Origin: Sphingobium aromaticiconvertens
Lineage (GTDB): Bacteria; Pseudomonadota; Alphaproteobacteria; Sphingomonadales; Sphingomonadaceae
Length of the DNA stretch: 64,000 bases
Assembly: GCF_037154075.1 (NCBI RefSeq)
Contig: NZ_JBANRJ010000001.1
Span: 4,999,604 to 5,063,603 of the forward strand
Direction of reading: 5' to 3'
The notes under the pieces are model-generated. The model did no database searches, was not told the origin of the DNA, and saw only the letters and a list, made by a program, of their open reading frames with translations. The position numbers were made by a program, and so were the translations under genes. Shown here piece after piece: positions 56,461 to 64,000 of the stretch; the stretch's first letter is position 1, and every line of letters starts with the position of its first letter.

Positions 56461-57555
56461 ATGAGCGACACCGAATCTTATAGCTACGCCAAGGCTGGCG
56501 TCGATATCGCCGCCGGCAATGCGCTGGTCCGTGCCATTGCGCCACTGGCCAAGGCCACCCGACGCCCCGGCGCCGACGCCGAACTGGGCGGCTTTGGCGG
56601 CTTTTTCGACCTGAAGGCCGCTGGCTATGACGACCCGTTGCTGGTCGCGGCCAATGATGGCGTGGGCACGAAGCTGAAACTGGCGATCGACCATGACCGT
56701 CATGATGGCGTGGGCATCGACTTGGTGGCGATGTGCGCCAACGACCTGATCGTGCAGGGCGCAGAGCCGCTCTTCTTCCTCGACTATTATGCCACGGGCA
56801 AGCTGGACAGCGGTGTTGCCGAGCGGGTTATCGCCGGAATCGCGGAAGGCTGCCGTCAGGCGGGCTGCGCGCTGATAGGCGGCGAGACGGCGGAAATGCC
56901 GGGCATGTACGCGGCGGGCGACTATGACCTGGCCGGTTTCTGCGTTGGTGCGGTGGAGCGGTCGCGGGCGCTCACCGGAATACGCGTGAGCGCAGGCGAC
57001 CTGTTGCTGGGCCTTGCCTCTTCGGGGGTACATAGCAACGGTTTCTCGCTGGTACGGCGTCTGGCCGACGACAAGGGCTGGAAGCTGGACCGCCCGGCGC
57101 TGTTCGACAATGAAGTGCTGCTGATCGACGCGCTAATGGCGCCGACGCGCATCTATGTGCGCTCGCTGCTGCCGTTCGTGCGCGCGGGCAAGATCAACGC
57201 GCTGGCGCATATTACCGGCGGCGGCCTGCTGGAAAACATCCCCCGCGTCCTGCCCGACGGGTGCCATGCGGTGGTCGATGCCAATGCCTGGGAGCAGCCA
57301 CGCCTGATGGCGTTCCTGCAAGCGCAGGGCCATATCGAGCCGGAGGAAATGGCGCGCACCTTCAACTGCGGCGTCGGCATGGTGCTGGCGGTCAACGAGG
57401 CGGAGGTTGAGGCGGTGACGCAAGGCCTGACCGCGGCAGGCGAAACCGTCTATCGCATCGGCCAGATCGAAGCGGGGGACAAGGGCTGCACCGTCCGCGG
57501 AACGGTTGAGACATGGAGCGCCCAGGCCGACTGGACCGCGACGCATCTGGGCTGA
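56461..57555 (+). CDS. purM: Phosphoribosylformylglycinamidine cyclo-ligase
   Basis: A 364-residue AIR synthetase. Motifs include [61 protein letters not shown] and [20 protein letters not shown] (each a standard PurM signature). It closes the imidazole ring in purine synthesis. Divergent from the DUF2066-hdaA operon with about 200 bases between starts. A long inverted repeat separates it from purN. Confidence 0.97.
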   Translation: MSDTESYSYAKAGVDIAAGNALVRAIAPLAKATRRPGADAELGGFGGFFDLKAAGYDDPLLVAANDGVGTKLKLAIDHDRHDGVGIDLVAMCANDLIVQGAEPLFFLDYYATGKLDSGVAERVIAGIAEGCRQAGCALIGGETAEMPGMYAAGDYDLAGFCVGAVERSRALTGIRVSAGDLLLGLASSGVHSNGFSLVRRLADDKGWKLDRPALFDNEVLLIDALMAPTRIYVRSLLPFVRAGKINALAHITGGGLLENIPRVLPDGCHAVVDANAWEQPRLMAFLQAQGHIEPEEMARTFNCGVGMVLAVNEAEVEAVTQGLTAAGETVYRIGQIEAGDKGCTVRGTVETWSAQADWTATHLG

Positions 57556-57567
57556 AACATCCAATCC

Positions 57568-57659
57568 CCCTTCCGCTTGCGGGAGGGGTTAGGGGAGGGC
57601 ATGTCGAGCGGACGCCTAAGGAACAGGCCCTCCCCCGACCCCTCCCGCAAGCGGAAGGG
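57568..57659. repeat. Long inverted repeat between purM and purN
   Basis: Two 33-base arms (57568-57600 and 57627-57659) match at 31 positions and can fold into a very stable hairpin with a 26-base loop. The purN start lies 8 bases after the second arm. The CCGCTTGCGGGAGGGG core looks like a sphingomonad interspersed repeat. Confidence 0.88.
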
Positions 57660-57666
57660 AGTTCTA

Positions 57667-58620
57667 ATGTCGAAGGCTAAAGTCGCCGTCCTGATCTCCG
57701 GCCGTGGGTCCAACATGGCGGCGCTGCTCTATGCGGCGAAGGCTGGGACATGCCCCTATGAAATCGTGCTGGTCGCGGCCAACGACCCGGATGCAGCCGG
57801 GCTGACGCTGGCCGCCGCCGAAGGGATCGCGACCTTCGGGCAAAGCCACAAAGGCATCAAGCGCGCCGAGTTCGATGCCATCATCGACGCGCAGCTTCGC
57901 AAAGCGGGCGCGCAGTTCGTGGCGCTGGCGGGCTATATGCGGCTGCTCTCGCCCGAATTTGTAGGCAAATGGGCGGGGCGGATGCTGAACATCCATCCCA
58001 GCCTGTTGCCCAAATATAAGGGCCTGGACACGCATCAACGCGCGATGGATGCGGGCGACAGCCATGCGGGCTGTTCTGTCCATGTGGTAACAGCGGAGCT
58101 GGACGACGGCCCCGTACTGGGCCAGACGCCGGTTGCGATATTGCCGGGCGACACAATCGACACGCTGGCGGCCCGCATCCTGATTGCCGAGCATCAGCTT
58201 TATTCACGCACGCTGGCCGATTTCGTGATGCGTGAGCGGACGCCCGACTATCTGTTGGATCGGGTGCGCGCGCTGGCGCTGGCGCTGCCGCAGGTGGACG
58301 AGGTGACGTCGCATGGAATGCCCTGTTTCGGGATCGAGAAGGGCAAGAAATTCGCCTATTTCACGCAGGATCATCATGGCGACGGCGTCCTTGCTATCAT
58401 CGTCAAGACCAGCGCCCCCGAAGAACAGGCGATGCTGATCGAGAATGATCCCGACCTTTTTTACCGCCCTGCTTATTTCGGAACAGCCGGCTGGGTCGGG
58501 ATCAGGCTGGATGGCGACGAGGTCGACTGGGATCATATCGCCGAACGGCTTGCGCGTAGCTGGCGCACGGTGGCGCCCAGAAAGCTGACCGGGCTGATGG
58601 ATGCAGCGGACGCGTTTTAG
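57667..58620 (+). CDS. purN: Phosphoribosylglycinamide formyltransferase fused to a MmcQ/YjbR-like domain
   Basis: A 317-residue protein. Residues 1-190 are PurN: VLISGRGSNMAALL, the catalytic Asn-His region MLNIHPSLLPKYKGLDTH, and the Asp in SVHVVTAELDDGPVLGQ. It transfers formyl to GAR in purine synthesis. After the normal PurN end, about 120 residues resemble MmcQ/YjbR (DUF419): ALALPQVDEVTSHGMPCFGI ... SAPEEQAMLIENDPDLFYRP ... AYFGTAGWVGIRLDG. The frame is continuous with no stop between. Its stop overlaps the convergent zinc-ribbon gene stop (TTAG). Confidence 0.92.
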   Translation: MSKAKVAVLISGRGSNMAALLYAAKAGTCPYEIVLVAANDPDAAGLTLAAAEGIATFGQSHKGIKRAEFDAIIDAQLRKAGAQFVALAGYMRLLSPEFVGKWAGRMLNIHPSLLPKYKGLDTHQRAMDAGDSHAGCSVHVVTAELDDGPVLGQTPVAILPGDTIDTLAARILIAEHQLYSRTLADFVMRERTPDYLLDRVRALALALPQVDEVTSHGMPCFGIEKGKKFAYFTQDHHGDGVLAIIVKTSAPEEQAMLIENDPDLFYRPAYFGTAGWVGIRLDGDEVDWDHIAERLARSWRTVAPRKLTGLMDAADAF

Positions 58621-59315
58621 ACTTCAAGCCCGATCAGATTGCCACTGCTGATGCGATCGACGTAGCGTTTACCATCGATTTCCAGCCAGTCGGGCGTCAC
58701 CTCTACCCGGCGGCCTTTTATGGTTGTCCGTAGATGTTCGACCGCGATGCGACTGCGAGAAACGATCCGCAGGACCGCAAGGCCGTCTCCACGTGCGGCC
58801 ATGATCGAATAGCGATCGCCGCGCAGCAGGAAATGCCAACTGCCATTGGTGGGCAGCCATTCATTGCCATCGACAATCTGTTCGGGCGTTCCGTCTCGCC
58901 CGCCCAGTCGCACGCTGATGCGCGTAGCGCCGTTACCACGGCGCGGTGGCGCGAAAATCAGCAGCGGCTCACCCTCGACCGTTACCGGGATGGGCGTGTC
59001 GCGCAACAGGCGTGCGCCACCAACGATCAACTGCGGCAGTTCGTTGGAGAAAGGCAGGCGGTCGCGCGCAAAGTGGCGCTGGCGCACGACGGGATTGGCG
59101 TGGAAGCTACACACCTGTGCGGGCGTCAACCGCCCCTCCTCCACCAGCCCATGGCAGGTCGGGCAAAGCAATGTACCGATCGGCTCGTCCGCGTGTTTAT
59201 CGGTCGGCAGCGCGAGATAGCGATAGATTGTGACGCCGCATCGGACGCAGGCAAATCCGCAAATACGGCGGATATCCTCCCGCTGTTCCGCCGTCAGCTC
59301 CGGTAGTGATGGCAT
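58617..59315 (-). CDS. Zinc-ribbon / HNH-like protein, possible nuclease
   Basis: A 232-residue protein. Near the N-terminus ICGFACVRCGVTIYRY and LLCPTCHGLVEEGRLT give two Cys pairs (CxxC and CxxC-His) spaced like a treble-clef HNH fold. The remainder is a long beta-rich region with ending DWLEIDGKRYVDRISSGNLI. The HNH assignment is tentative; the catalytic His is not certain. The start at 59315 is preferred over 59330. It converges on purN with overlapping stops. Confidence 0.65.
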   Translation of the reverse strand: MPSLPELTAEQREDIRRICGFACVRCGVTIYRYLALPTDKHADEPIGTLLCPTCHGLVEEGRLTPAQVCSFHANPVVRQRHFARDRLPFSNELPQLIVGGARLLRDTPIPVTVEGEPLLIFAPPRRGNGATRISVRLGGRDGTPEQIVDGNEWLPTNGSWHFLLRGDRYSIMAARGDGLAVLRIVSRSRIAVEHLRTTIKGRRVEVTPDWLEIDGKRYVDRISSGNLIGLEV

Positions 59316-59469
59316 GACCCGCAAGCCCATCGCATATGACCCCTTTTCCCACCGCTCCGCGAGATGCGGGCGGCGTGCGTTTCAGGTGTCCTTCCTGCGT
59401 GTGGCGGATCGCGTGCCCACCCTGTCGATTACGCTATCGTTGAAATAAATGCGGATATGTCAAGGCTTA

Positions 59470-59519
59470 GAGGGATTTCCAGTCAGATGGACGCATCTGA
59501 CGATTAAGAAATCGCGGCA
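59470..59519. repeat. Nested palindromic intergenic repeat, copy B
   Basis: TCAGATG-gacg-CATCTGA (59483-59500) inside GATTTC / GAAATC (59474-59479 and 59508-59513). Near-identical to the copy at 7566. It abuts the 3' end of the PH-domain gene. The 207 bases between 59316 and 59522 hold nothing else I recognise. Confidence 0.85.
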
Positions 59520-59522
59520 CCT

Positions 59523-59930
59523 TTAAGACTTCGAATCTGCCGGACGGGGCGGCAGGACCGTCACCGAACGGGCGGCGGCAAGGTCGCGGATACGGCCGGG
59601 ATGCGGCATCGCACGGATCGCGATTTCGGCATAATCGCCCGCGCTGAACAGTTCGACATCGCCCACGTCAAACAACCGCTGGCCAAAGCTCTGGGTGATG
59701 CGGACGCTGCGAATGCTGGACAGTGCAATCTGGGTGCGTTGCTTGGAAAGGAGGCCGCGTTCCAACAATATCTCCTGCTCCGAAAGGGCAAGGCGCGCGC
59801 CCTTGTGCCGGACCCACCAGATGCCCAGCACAGGCCAGCCGATGACGGAGACAAGCAGCAGGCTGAACCAGACGGGATGCGCCCGGAACATCGCCGGGTT
59901 CGCGTCATAGAGCCATCCCTGTTCGCGCAT
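59523..59930 (-). CDS. PH-domain (YdbT/bPH2-like) protein
   Basis: A 135-residue protein with a hydrophobic stretch (FSLLLVSVIGWPVLGIWWV) followed by a bacterial PH-like domain: ALSEQEILLERGLLSKQRTQ, IALSSIRSVRITQSF and VGDVELFSAGDYAEIAIRAM. Members are membrane-associated and of unknown role. The MREQGW ATG has AAGGGG six bases upstream; 59936 is the alternative. Confidence 0.85.
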   Translation of the reverse strand: MREQGWLYDANPAMFRAHPVWFSLLLVSVIGWPVLGIWWVRHKGARLALSEQEILLERGLLSKQRTQIALSSIRSVRITQSFGQRLFDVGDVELFSAGDYAEIAIRAMPHPGRIRDLAAARSVTVLPPRPADSKS

Positions 59931-59995
59931 CGTCATCCCCTTGTCTTTGAGGATGTGCTTGTTCCCCGGTTGTGGGGTGGACGTCAAGCGGCGGC

Positions 59996-60031
59996 TTGTC
60001 GATGACATCTGAGCATGTTATAACTTATGTA
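59996..60031 (+). promoter_or_regulatory. Toxin-antitoxin promoter with predicted leaderless start
   Basis: TTGTCG (59996-60001), a 17-base spacer and TATAAC (60019-60024) form a good sigma70 promoter. Only six bases follow before the antitoxin ATG, so transcription should begin at or beside the A of ATG. GTTATAAC (60017-60024) is a perfect 8-base palindrome over the -10. Confidence 0.6.
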
Positions 60032-60258
60032 TGAACACGCCGCTCAAAATCACCAAGATAGGCAATTCTGCCGGAGTCATCCTGCCCAAGGAAGTGCTGG
60101 CGCATCTCAACGTCGGGATCGGCGAAACCTTGTCCGTGGTGACGACGCCGCGTGGCATAGAGTTGAGTGCGGTTGAACCCGATTTCGACGCACAGATGGC
60201 GGCAGCCCGCGCGGTTATGCAGCGACGCAAGCGGGCGCTGCGCGAACTCGCGAAATAA
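60031..60258 (+). CDS. AbrB/MazE/SpoVT-family antitoxin
   Basis: A 75-residue protein with the swapped-hairpin AbrB pattern: LKITKIGNSAGVILPKEVLA then LNVGIGETLSVVTTPRGIEL, followed by an acidic/basic tail for toxin binding. It lies 3 bases before the Doc toxin gene. No Shine-Dalgarno sequence precedes the ATG, consistent with a leaderless mRNA. It should neutralise Doc and repress the promoter through the palindrome. Confidence 0.88.
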   Translation: MNTPLKITKIGNSAGVILPKEVLAHLNVGIGETLSVVTTPRGIELSAVEPDFDAQMAAARAVMQRRKRALRELAK

Positions 60259-60261
60259 GCC

Positions 60262-60651
60262 ATGGCACAGGATTGGATATGGGTCACTGTAGAGGTGGCC
60301 ATGGCGGCGCATGGCGAGCAGATTGCCGAGCATGGCGGGGGCGAAGGCGTGCGCGATGCGGGCCTGCTGGACAGCGCGATGGCGCGACCTATCAACCTTG
60401 CCGCCTATGAAGAGGCGGATGCGGCGGCGCTGGCGACGGCCTATGCCTATGGCATTGCCCGCAACCATCCCTTTGTCGATGGCAACAAGCGGACAGCGGC
60501 GGTGGTCAGCGAAACCTTTCTCGCCCTCAACGGATTCACGCTGACGGCGACCGATGCCGAACTGGTGGTGGCGTTCCTCGCCCTCGCCGCCGGAGACCTG
60601 TCCGAGGAAGAAACCGCCGCCTGGTTTCGGGACCATCTAGCGGCGGAATAG
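60262..60651 (+). CDS. doc: Doc-family (Fic fold) toxin
   Basis: A 129-residue Doc/Fic protein. The catalytic loop is RNHPFVDGNKRTAAV, retaining the His, acidic residue and GNKR of Doc kinases; preceding LDSAMARP is also typical. Doc phosphorylates elongation factor Tu and stops translation. It follows an AbrB-type antitoxin rather than Phd. lepA, encoding another translation GTPase, is convergent 8 bases away, probably by coincidence. Confidence 0.9.
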   Translation: MAQDWIWVTVEVAMAAHGEQIAEHGGGEGVRDAGLLDSAMARPINLAAYEEADAAALATAYAYGIARNHPFVDGNKRTAAVVSETFLALNGFTLTATDAELVVAFLALAAGDLSEEETAAWFRDHLAAE

Positions 60652-60659
60652 AACGACGC

Positions 60660-62468
60660 CTAGTTTTCGTCGCCCATGCGAAGCGCGGCGATGAAGGCTT
60701 CCTGCGGGATCGACACCGATCCATATTCGCGCATCCGCTTCTTGCCCTCTTTCTGCTTGTCCAGCAGCTTCTTCTTGCGGCTGATATCGCCGCCATAGCA
60801 TTTGGCGGTGACGTCCTTGCGCATCGCCGCGATCGTCTCACGCGCGATGACCTTGCCGCCGATCGCCGCCTGAATCGGGATCTTGAACAGGTGTCGGGGG
60901 ATCAGATCCTTCAGCCGTTCGCACATGCCGCGACCGCGCGATTCGGCGGTGCCGCGATGGACGATCATGCTGAGCGCATCGACCGGCTCGCTGTTGACCA
61001 TGATGCTCATCTTCACAAGGTCCCCCTCGCGATAGCCGATCTGGTGATAGTCGAAGCTGGCATAGCCGCGGCTTATGCTCTTGAGGCGATCGTAAAAGTC
61101 GAACACCACTTCGTTGAGCGGCAGTTCATAGGTCACCTGCGCGCGGCCCGCCACATAGGTCAGGTTCTTCTGGATGCCGCGACGGTCCTGACACAGTTTC
61201 AGGATGCTGCCCAGATATTCGTCCGGGCAATAGATGACAGCCTCGATCCATGGTTCCTCGATGTCCGCGATCTTGGTGGGGTCGGGCATGTCGGCGGGAT
61301 TGTGCAACTCGATCTCGCCATTCCCGTGGGTAAGCTGGATCTTGTACACCACCGACGGCGCGGTGGTGATGAGGTCGAGATCATATTCGCGGGTCAACCG
61401 CTCCTGAATGATCTCCAGATGGAGGAGACCAAGGAACCCGCAACGGAAACCGAAGCCGAGCGCGGCGCTGCTCTCCATCTCGAAAGAGAAGCTGGCGTCG
61501 TTGAGGCGCAGCTTGCTGATCGAATCGCGCAGCTTGTCGAAATCGGCCGCATCCACCGGGAACAGGCCGCAGAAAACCACCGGCTGCACTTCCTTGAAGC
61601 CCGGCAAGGGCGTCTTGGCCGGGTTCTTGACCGTGGTGATGGTGTCGCCGACGCGGGTCTGGCTGATGTCCTTGATCTGCGCGGTGATGAAGCCGATCTC
61701 GCCGGGGCCAAGCTCCGTCAGTGTCTCGATCTTAGGGCGCATACAACCCACGCGGTCGATCAAATGCTCCGTGCCGCCGATCATGAACTTGATATTCTGG
61801 CCCTTGGTGATGACGCCGTTCATCACGCGGACCAAAATGACGACGCCCAGATAGGGATCGTACCAGCTATCGACCAGCATCGCTTCCAGTGGGGCATTGC
61901 GATCGCCCTTGGGCGCGGGGATTTTCTGGACGATGGCTTCGAGCACTTCGTCGATGCCGATGCCGGACTTGGCCGACGCCATGACCGCTTCGGACGCGTC
62001 GAGGCCGATGACGTCCTCAATCTCCTTGCGCACCTTTTCCGGTTCGGCGGCGGGCAGGTCGATCTTGTTGATGACGGGCACGATCTCATGGTCATGCTCG
62101 ATCGACTGGTAGACGTTGGCGAGCGTCTGCGCCTCCACCCCCTGCGCGGCGTCCACCACCAGCAGCGCGCCTTCGCACGCGGCAAGGCTGCGACTCACTT
62201 CATAGGCGAAGTCGACATGGCCGGGCGTGTCCATGAGGTTCAGTTCGTAGAGCAACCCGTCCCTGGCCGTGTAGTCGAGGCGCACGGTCTGCGCCTTGAT
62301 GGTGATGCCGCGCTCCTTCTCGATATCCATATTATCGAGCACCTGCGCCGACATCTCGCGGTCCGTCAGGCCCCCGGTGCGCTGGATCAGGCGATCGGCC
62401 AGCGTCGATTTGCCATGGTCGATATGGGCGATGATGGAAAAATTGCGGATGCGCGAAAGATCAGTCAT
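60660..62468 (-). CDS. lepA: Elongation factor 4 (LepA)
   Basis: A 602-residue translational GTPase. G1 is [18 protein letters not shown]2 has [14 protein letters not shown]3 [14 protein letters not shown] and G4 INKIDLPAA. The LepA-specific C-terminal domain ends with [20 protein letters not shown] and GKKRMREYG. It back-translocates or remodels ribosomes under stress. Standard length. Confidence 0.98.
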   Translation of the reverse strand: MTDLSRIRNFSIIAHIDHGKSTLADRLIQRTGGLTDREMSAQVLDNMDIEKERGITIKAQTVRLDYTARDGLLYELNLMDTPGHVDFAYEVSRSLAACEGALLVVDAAQGVEAQTLANVYQSIEHDHEIVPVINKIDLPAAEPEKVRKEIEDVIGLDASEAVMASAKSGIGIDEVLEAIVQKIPAPKGDRNAPLEAMLVDSWYDPYLGVVILVRVMNGVITKGQNIKFMIGGTEHLIDRVGCMRPKIETLTELGPGEIGFITAQIKDISQTRVGDTITTVKNPAKTPLPGFKEVQPVVFCGLFPVDAADFDKLRDSISKLRLNDASFSFEMESSAALGFGFRCGFLGLLHLEIIQERLTREYDLDLITTAPSVVYKIQLTHGNGEIELHNPADMPDPTKIADIEEPWIEAVIYCPDEYLGSILKLCQDRRGIQKNLTYVAGRAQVTYELPLNEVVFDFYDRLKSISRGYASFDYHQIGYREGDLVKMSIMVNSEPVDALSMIVHRGTAESRGRGMCERLKDLIPRHLFKIPIQAAIGGKVIARETIAAMRKDVTAKCYGGDISRKKKLLDKQKEGKKRMREYGSVSIPQEAFIAALRMGDEN

Positions 62469-62624
62469 AGCGCGCGCCGATAGCAGGCCTTTGGCCTACT
62501 GTCAGCAGCGCTCTCAAACGGCGAAACTATAGGCAGGGCAGATGCCCTGTGCTAAGAATTTGCTAACGGGATCGTGCGCAAAGCAGATAGCAGTTCATCT
62601 AACCGCGTACAGGGGATTTGGGGC

Positions 62625-63434
62625 ATGTTCAGATTGGTTTCCTTGGCTGTGGCGACGGCACTCGTCACCACATCGACGATGGCCGTGGCGCAGACGTCGA
62701 CGAGTTCATCGGGCAAGACATATAAGGACGGGACGACCAAGGGCGCTTCGTCCGGCCGCCGTGACCAGGAACGCAATGTGCAGGAAATCCCGCGTTGCAC
62801 CCGCCTGATCGGCACCGTCGCCATCGTCGAGCCGGACAATCAGTGGTGGCGCGAATTGAGCCTGGGCAGCCCCGAAGCGATCCTGAAGGTCTTCATCCAG
62901 CAGTCCGGCTGTTTCCGCATCGTCAATCGCGGTCGCTCCATGCAGAGCCGCGCGATGGAGCGCGCCATGGCCGATTCGGGTGAATTGCAGCGTGGGTCCA
63001 ATCTGGGCAAGGGTCAGGTCAAGGCCGCAGACTATTATCTGGAGCCGGACATCGTTTCGTCCAACCGCAATTCGGGTGGCGGCGGCATCGGCGGTGCGCT
63101 GGGCGGCCTGATGGGCGGTTTTGGCGGCGCGGTTCTGGGCGGCCTGAACATCAAGAAGAAGGAAGCAAACGTCACGCTGTCGATCGTGAACGCCCGCACG
63201 ACCGAGGAAGAAGCGCTGACCGAAGGCTATGCGCGCAAAACCGACATCGGCTTTGGCGGCGGCGCTGGCGGCGGCTGGTGGGGCGGCTTTGCGGCGGCCG
63301 GCGGCAGCGGCTACCAGAATACTGAAATCGGGCAGGTCATCGTGCTGGCCTATCTGGATGCTTACACCAAGCTGGTGACGCAGCTGGGCGGGTTGCCGAC
63401 GAGTGCGGCGGCAGCGGCCCCGGTCGCGCGCTGA
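62625..63434 (+). CDS. CsgG-like / holdfast-attachment-type secreted protein
   Basis: A 269-residue protein with a signal peptide (MFRLVSLAVATALVTTSTMA to VAQ), a short Ser/Thr-rich linker, a CsgG-type core (GTVAIVEPDNQWWRELSLGS; ILKVFIQQSGCFRIVNRGR; ADYYLEPDIVSS) and Gly-rich segments. No lipobox Cys is evident, so it is not a standard CsgG lipoprotein. Comparable sphingomonad proteins are annotated as curli-assembly-like; function unproven. The ATG at 62625 opens the signal peptide. Confidence 0.78.
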   Translation: MFRLVSLAVATALVTTSTMAVAQTSTSSSGKTYKDGTTKGASSGRRDQERNVQEIPRCTRLIGTVAIVEPDNQWWRELSLGSPEAILKVFIQQSGCFRIVNRGRSMQSRAMERAMADSGELQRGSNLGKGQVKAADYYLEPDIVSSNRNSGGGGIGGALGGLMGGFGGAVLGGLNIKKKEANVTLSIVNARTTEEEALTEGYARKTDIGFGGGAGGGWWGGFAAAGGSGYQNTEIGQVIVLAYLDAYTKLVTQLGGLPTSAAAAAPVAR

Positions 63435-63454
63435 CATCAGCCATAAGCGTATAG

Positions 63455-63487
63455 AAAAGGCCGCCTCCTTCGGGACGCGGCCTTTTT
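63455..63487 (+). terminator. Rho-independent terminator after the CsgG-like gene
   Basis: AAAAGGCCGC and GCGGCCTTTT form a perfect 10-bp stem with a 12-base loop and an extra T, 20 bases after the stop. Confidence 0.88.
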
Positions 63488-63592
63488 CTGACAATTGTAT
63501 AGCTTGCAAACCCGCTTCCTTGCGTCGACAAGGGGATGGCGGACGTTCTGCTTGTTGAGCATGATTGTGCGAAATCAGCCATTAGCCCCGGC

Positions 63593-63625
63593 GTCATGCC
63601 AGCGCAGGCTGGCATCTCAGGCGGA
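63593..63625 (+). repeat. Palindromic REP-type repeat, first of an inverted pair
   Basis: TGCCAGC-gcag-GCTGGCA followed by TCTCAGGCGG. The inverse complement of the repeat at 63886-63918 has the same consensus with the stem CCCAGC / GCTGGGG. Confidence 0.7.
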
Positions 63626-63642
63626 GGCGCGCAACAGTAGAG

Positions 63643-63957
63643 CATGGCGCGAGGCGGCTACACCTACATAAATGACCAACATCGAGCAACACCGGAACGG
63701 CACCGGTTCGGCCTTCTGCAAAAAAATAGGGCCTGACATGCCTGGTTATGGTGGAACCACATGATGACATCACACTCGCCATTGCCCGCGAAAAGGCGCT
63801 CAAGGCCTGGCAGCGCGAATGGACACTCCGGCTCATCGAGGAGAGTAATCACGACTGGCGTGATATTTCCGACCTCATCTTCTCACCGCCTGAGACCCCA
63901 GCCTTCGCTGGGGTGACAACAGAGAGGCGCTATCCGTTTTTAGATAAAGCAGCGTGA
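63643..63957 (+). pseudogene. Degraded GIY-YIG nuclease
   Basis: Pieces of a GIY-YIG (UPF0213-like) endonuclease lie in three frames. Frame 1 gives RGGYTYI; an extra A shifts to TN and then, after a missing segment, IEQHRNGTGSAFCKK; a shift in the A7 run leads to an amber codon where a Tyr belongs, then GLTCLVMVEPHDDITLAIAR and EKALKAWQREWTLRLIEESN HDWRDI (read in two parts). The catalytic-core segment between YIMTN and EQHR is deleted. The last codons are from a REP repeat. An ATG at 63748 gives a 69-residue frame, but it is only the C-terminal fragment. Confidence 0.8.
63886..63918 (-). repeat. Palindromic REP-type repeat, second of an inverted pair
   Basis: ACCCCAGC-cttc-GCTGGGGT with CCGCCTGAG on its left. 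It forms the 3' end of the decayed GIY-YIG frame and mirrors the repeat at 63593-63625. The remaining bases to 64000 hold no feature I recognise. Confidence 0.7.
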
Positions 63958-64000
63958 ACCCTAAACGGCAGCTAGTGGTCGTGGATGGACCGCCGCAATG

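Noticed and set aside
63748..63957. A complete 69-residue gene
   Set aside because: It is only the C-terminal part of a GIY-YIG nuclease; the rest lies upstream in other frames with a stop, so it is a pseudogene fragment.

Overview
The window looks like chromosomal core DNA from a sphingomonad (Sphingomonadales, probably Sphingobium or Sphingomonas). The grounds are very high GC, dense coding on both strands, alphaproteobacterial gene neighbourhoods (cpoB-tilS-ftsH, ubiG/lysC/ptsP, DUF2066-hdaA divergent from purM-purN), a CckA-type hybrid kinase, an alphaproteobacterial LexA box (GAAC-N7-GAAC) at recA, and families of small intergenic palindromes. Organism assignment is inference from reading, not from a database. 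I saw no rRNA, tRNA, CRISPR array, prophage or intact insertion sequence.

Layout. 1-5.7 kb: end of murJ, trpS, a DUF4136 lipoprotein, a ubiquinone-type hydroxylase, an exoribonuclease and ilvE. 5.8-13.7 kb: queF, a proline-rich membrane protein, an overlapping sseA-metC-mscS run, a YdeI-like gene, ubiG and lysC. 13.8-20.8 kb: a nitronate monooxygenase, a lipoprotein and two tandem Tat-exported HisC-like aminotransferases lie between lysC and ptsP. 20.9-26.2 kb: rodZ, cpoB, tilS, a small membrane protein and ftsH. 26.2-35.2 kb: an accessory-looking stretch with a frameshifted SnoaL-like gene, putA with a divergent Lrp regulator, a CHASE3 hybrid kinase, a Tat-exported D-amino-acid-oxidase homologue whose motif order is circularly permuted, a lipoprotein split by a frameshift and a transglutaminase-like protein. 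35.4-41.7 kb: recA, a lone receiver, cckA, DUF2062, smpB and dapA. 41.8-50.6 kb: lytic transglycosylase, greB, a soluble chemoreceptor, ppk2, aspS, rnd and an I78 inhibitor. 50.6-56.3 kb: an operon DUF2066-hdaA-ppk1-ppx, divergent from purM-purN. 58.6-64 kb: a zinc-ribbon/HNH-like protein, a PH-domain protein, an AbrB-Doc toxin-antitoxin pair, lepA, a CsgG-like protein and a decayed GIY-YIG nuclease.

Functional themes. Polyphosphate metabolism is well represented: ppk1 and ppx are co-transcribed with the replication regulator hdaA, and a PPK2 kinase lies 4 kb away. Amino-acid metabolism appears in the cytoplasm (ilvE, lysC, dapA, metC, putA) and, unusually, as three predicted Tat-exported enzymes. 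Envelope biogenesis is represented by murJ, rodZ, cpoB, slt and mscS.

The observations I rate most interesting are the permuted, exported DAAO homologue; a composite intergenic palindrome family whose CTAG end supplies neighbouring stop codons; the paired exported HisC-like enzymes; the PurN-YjbR fusion; the predicted leaderless antitoxin transcript; and three decayed or frameshifted genes.
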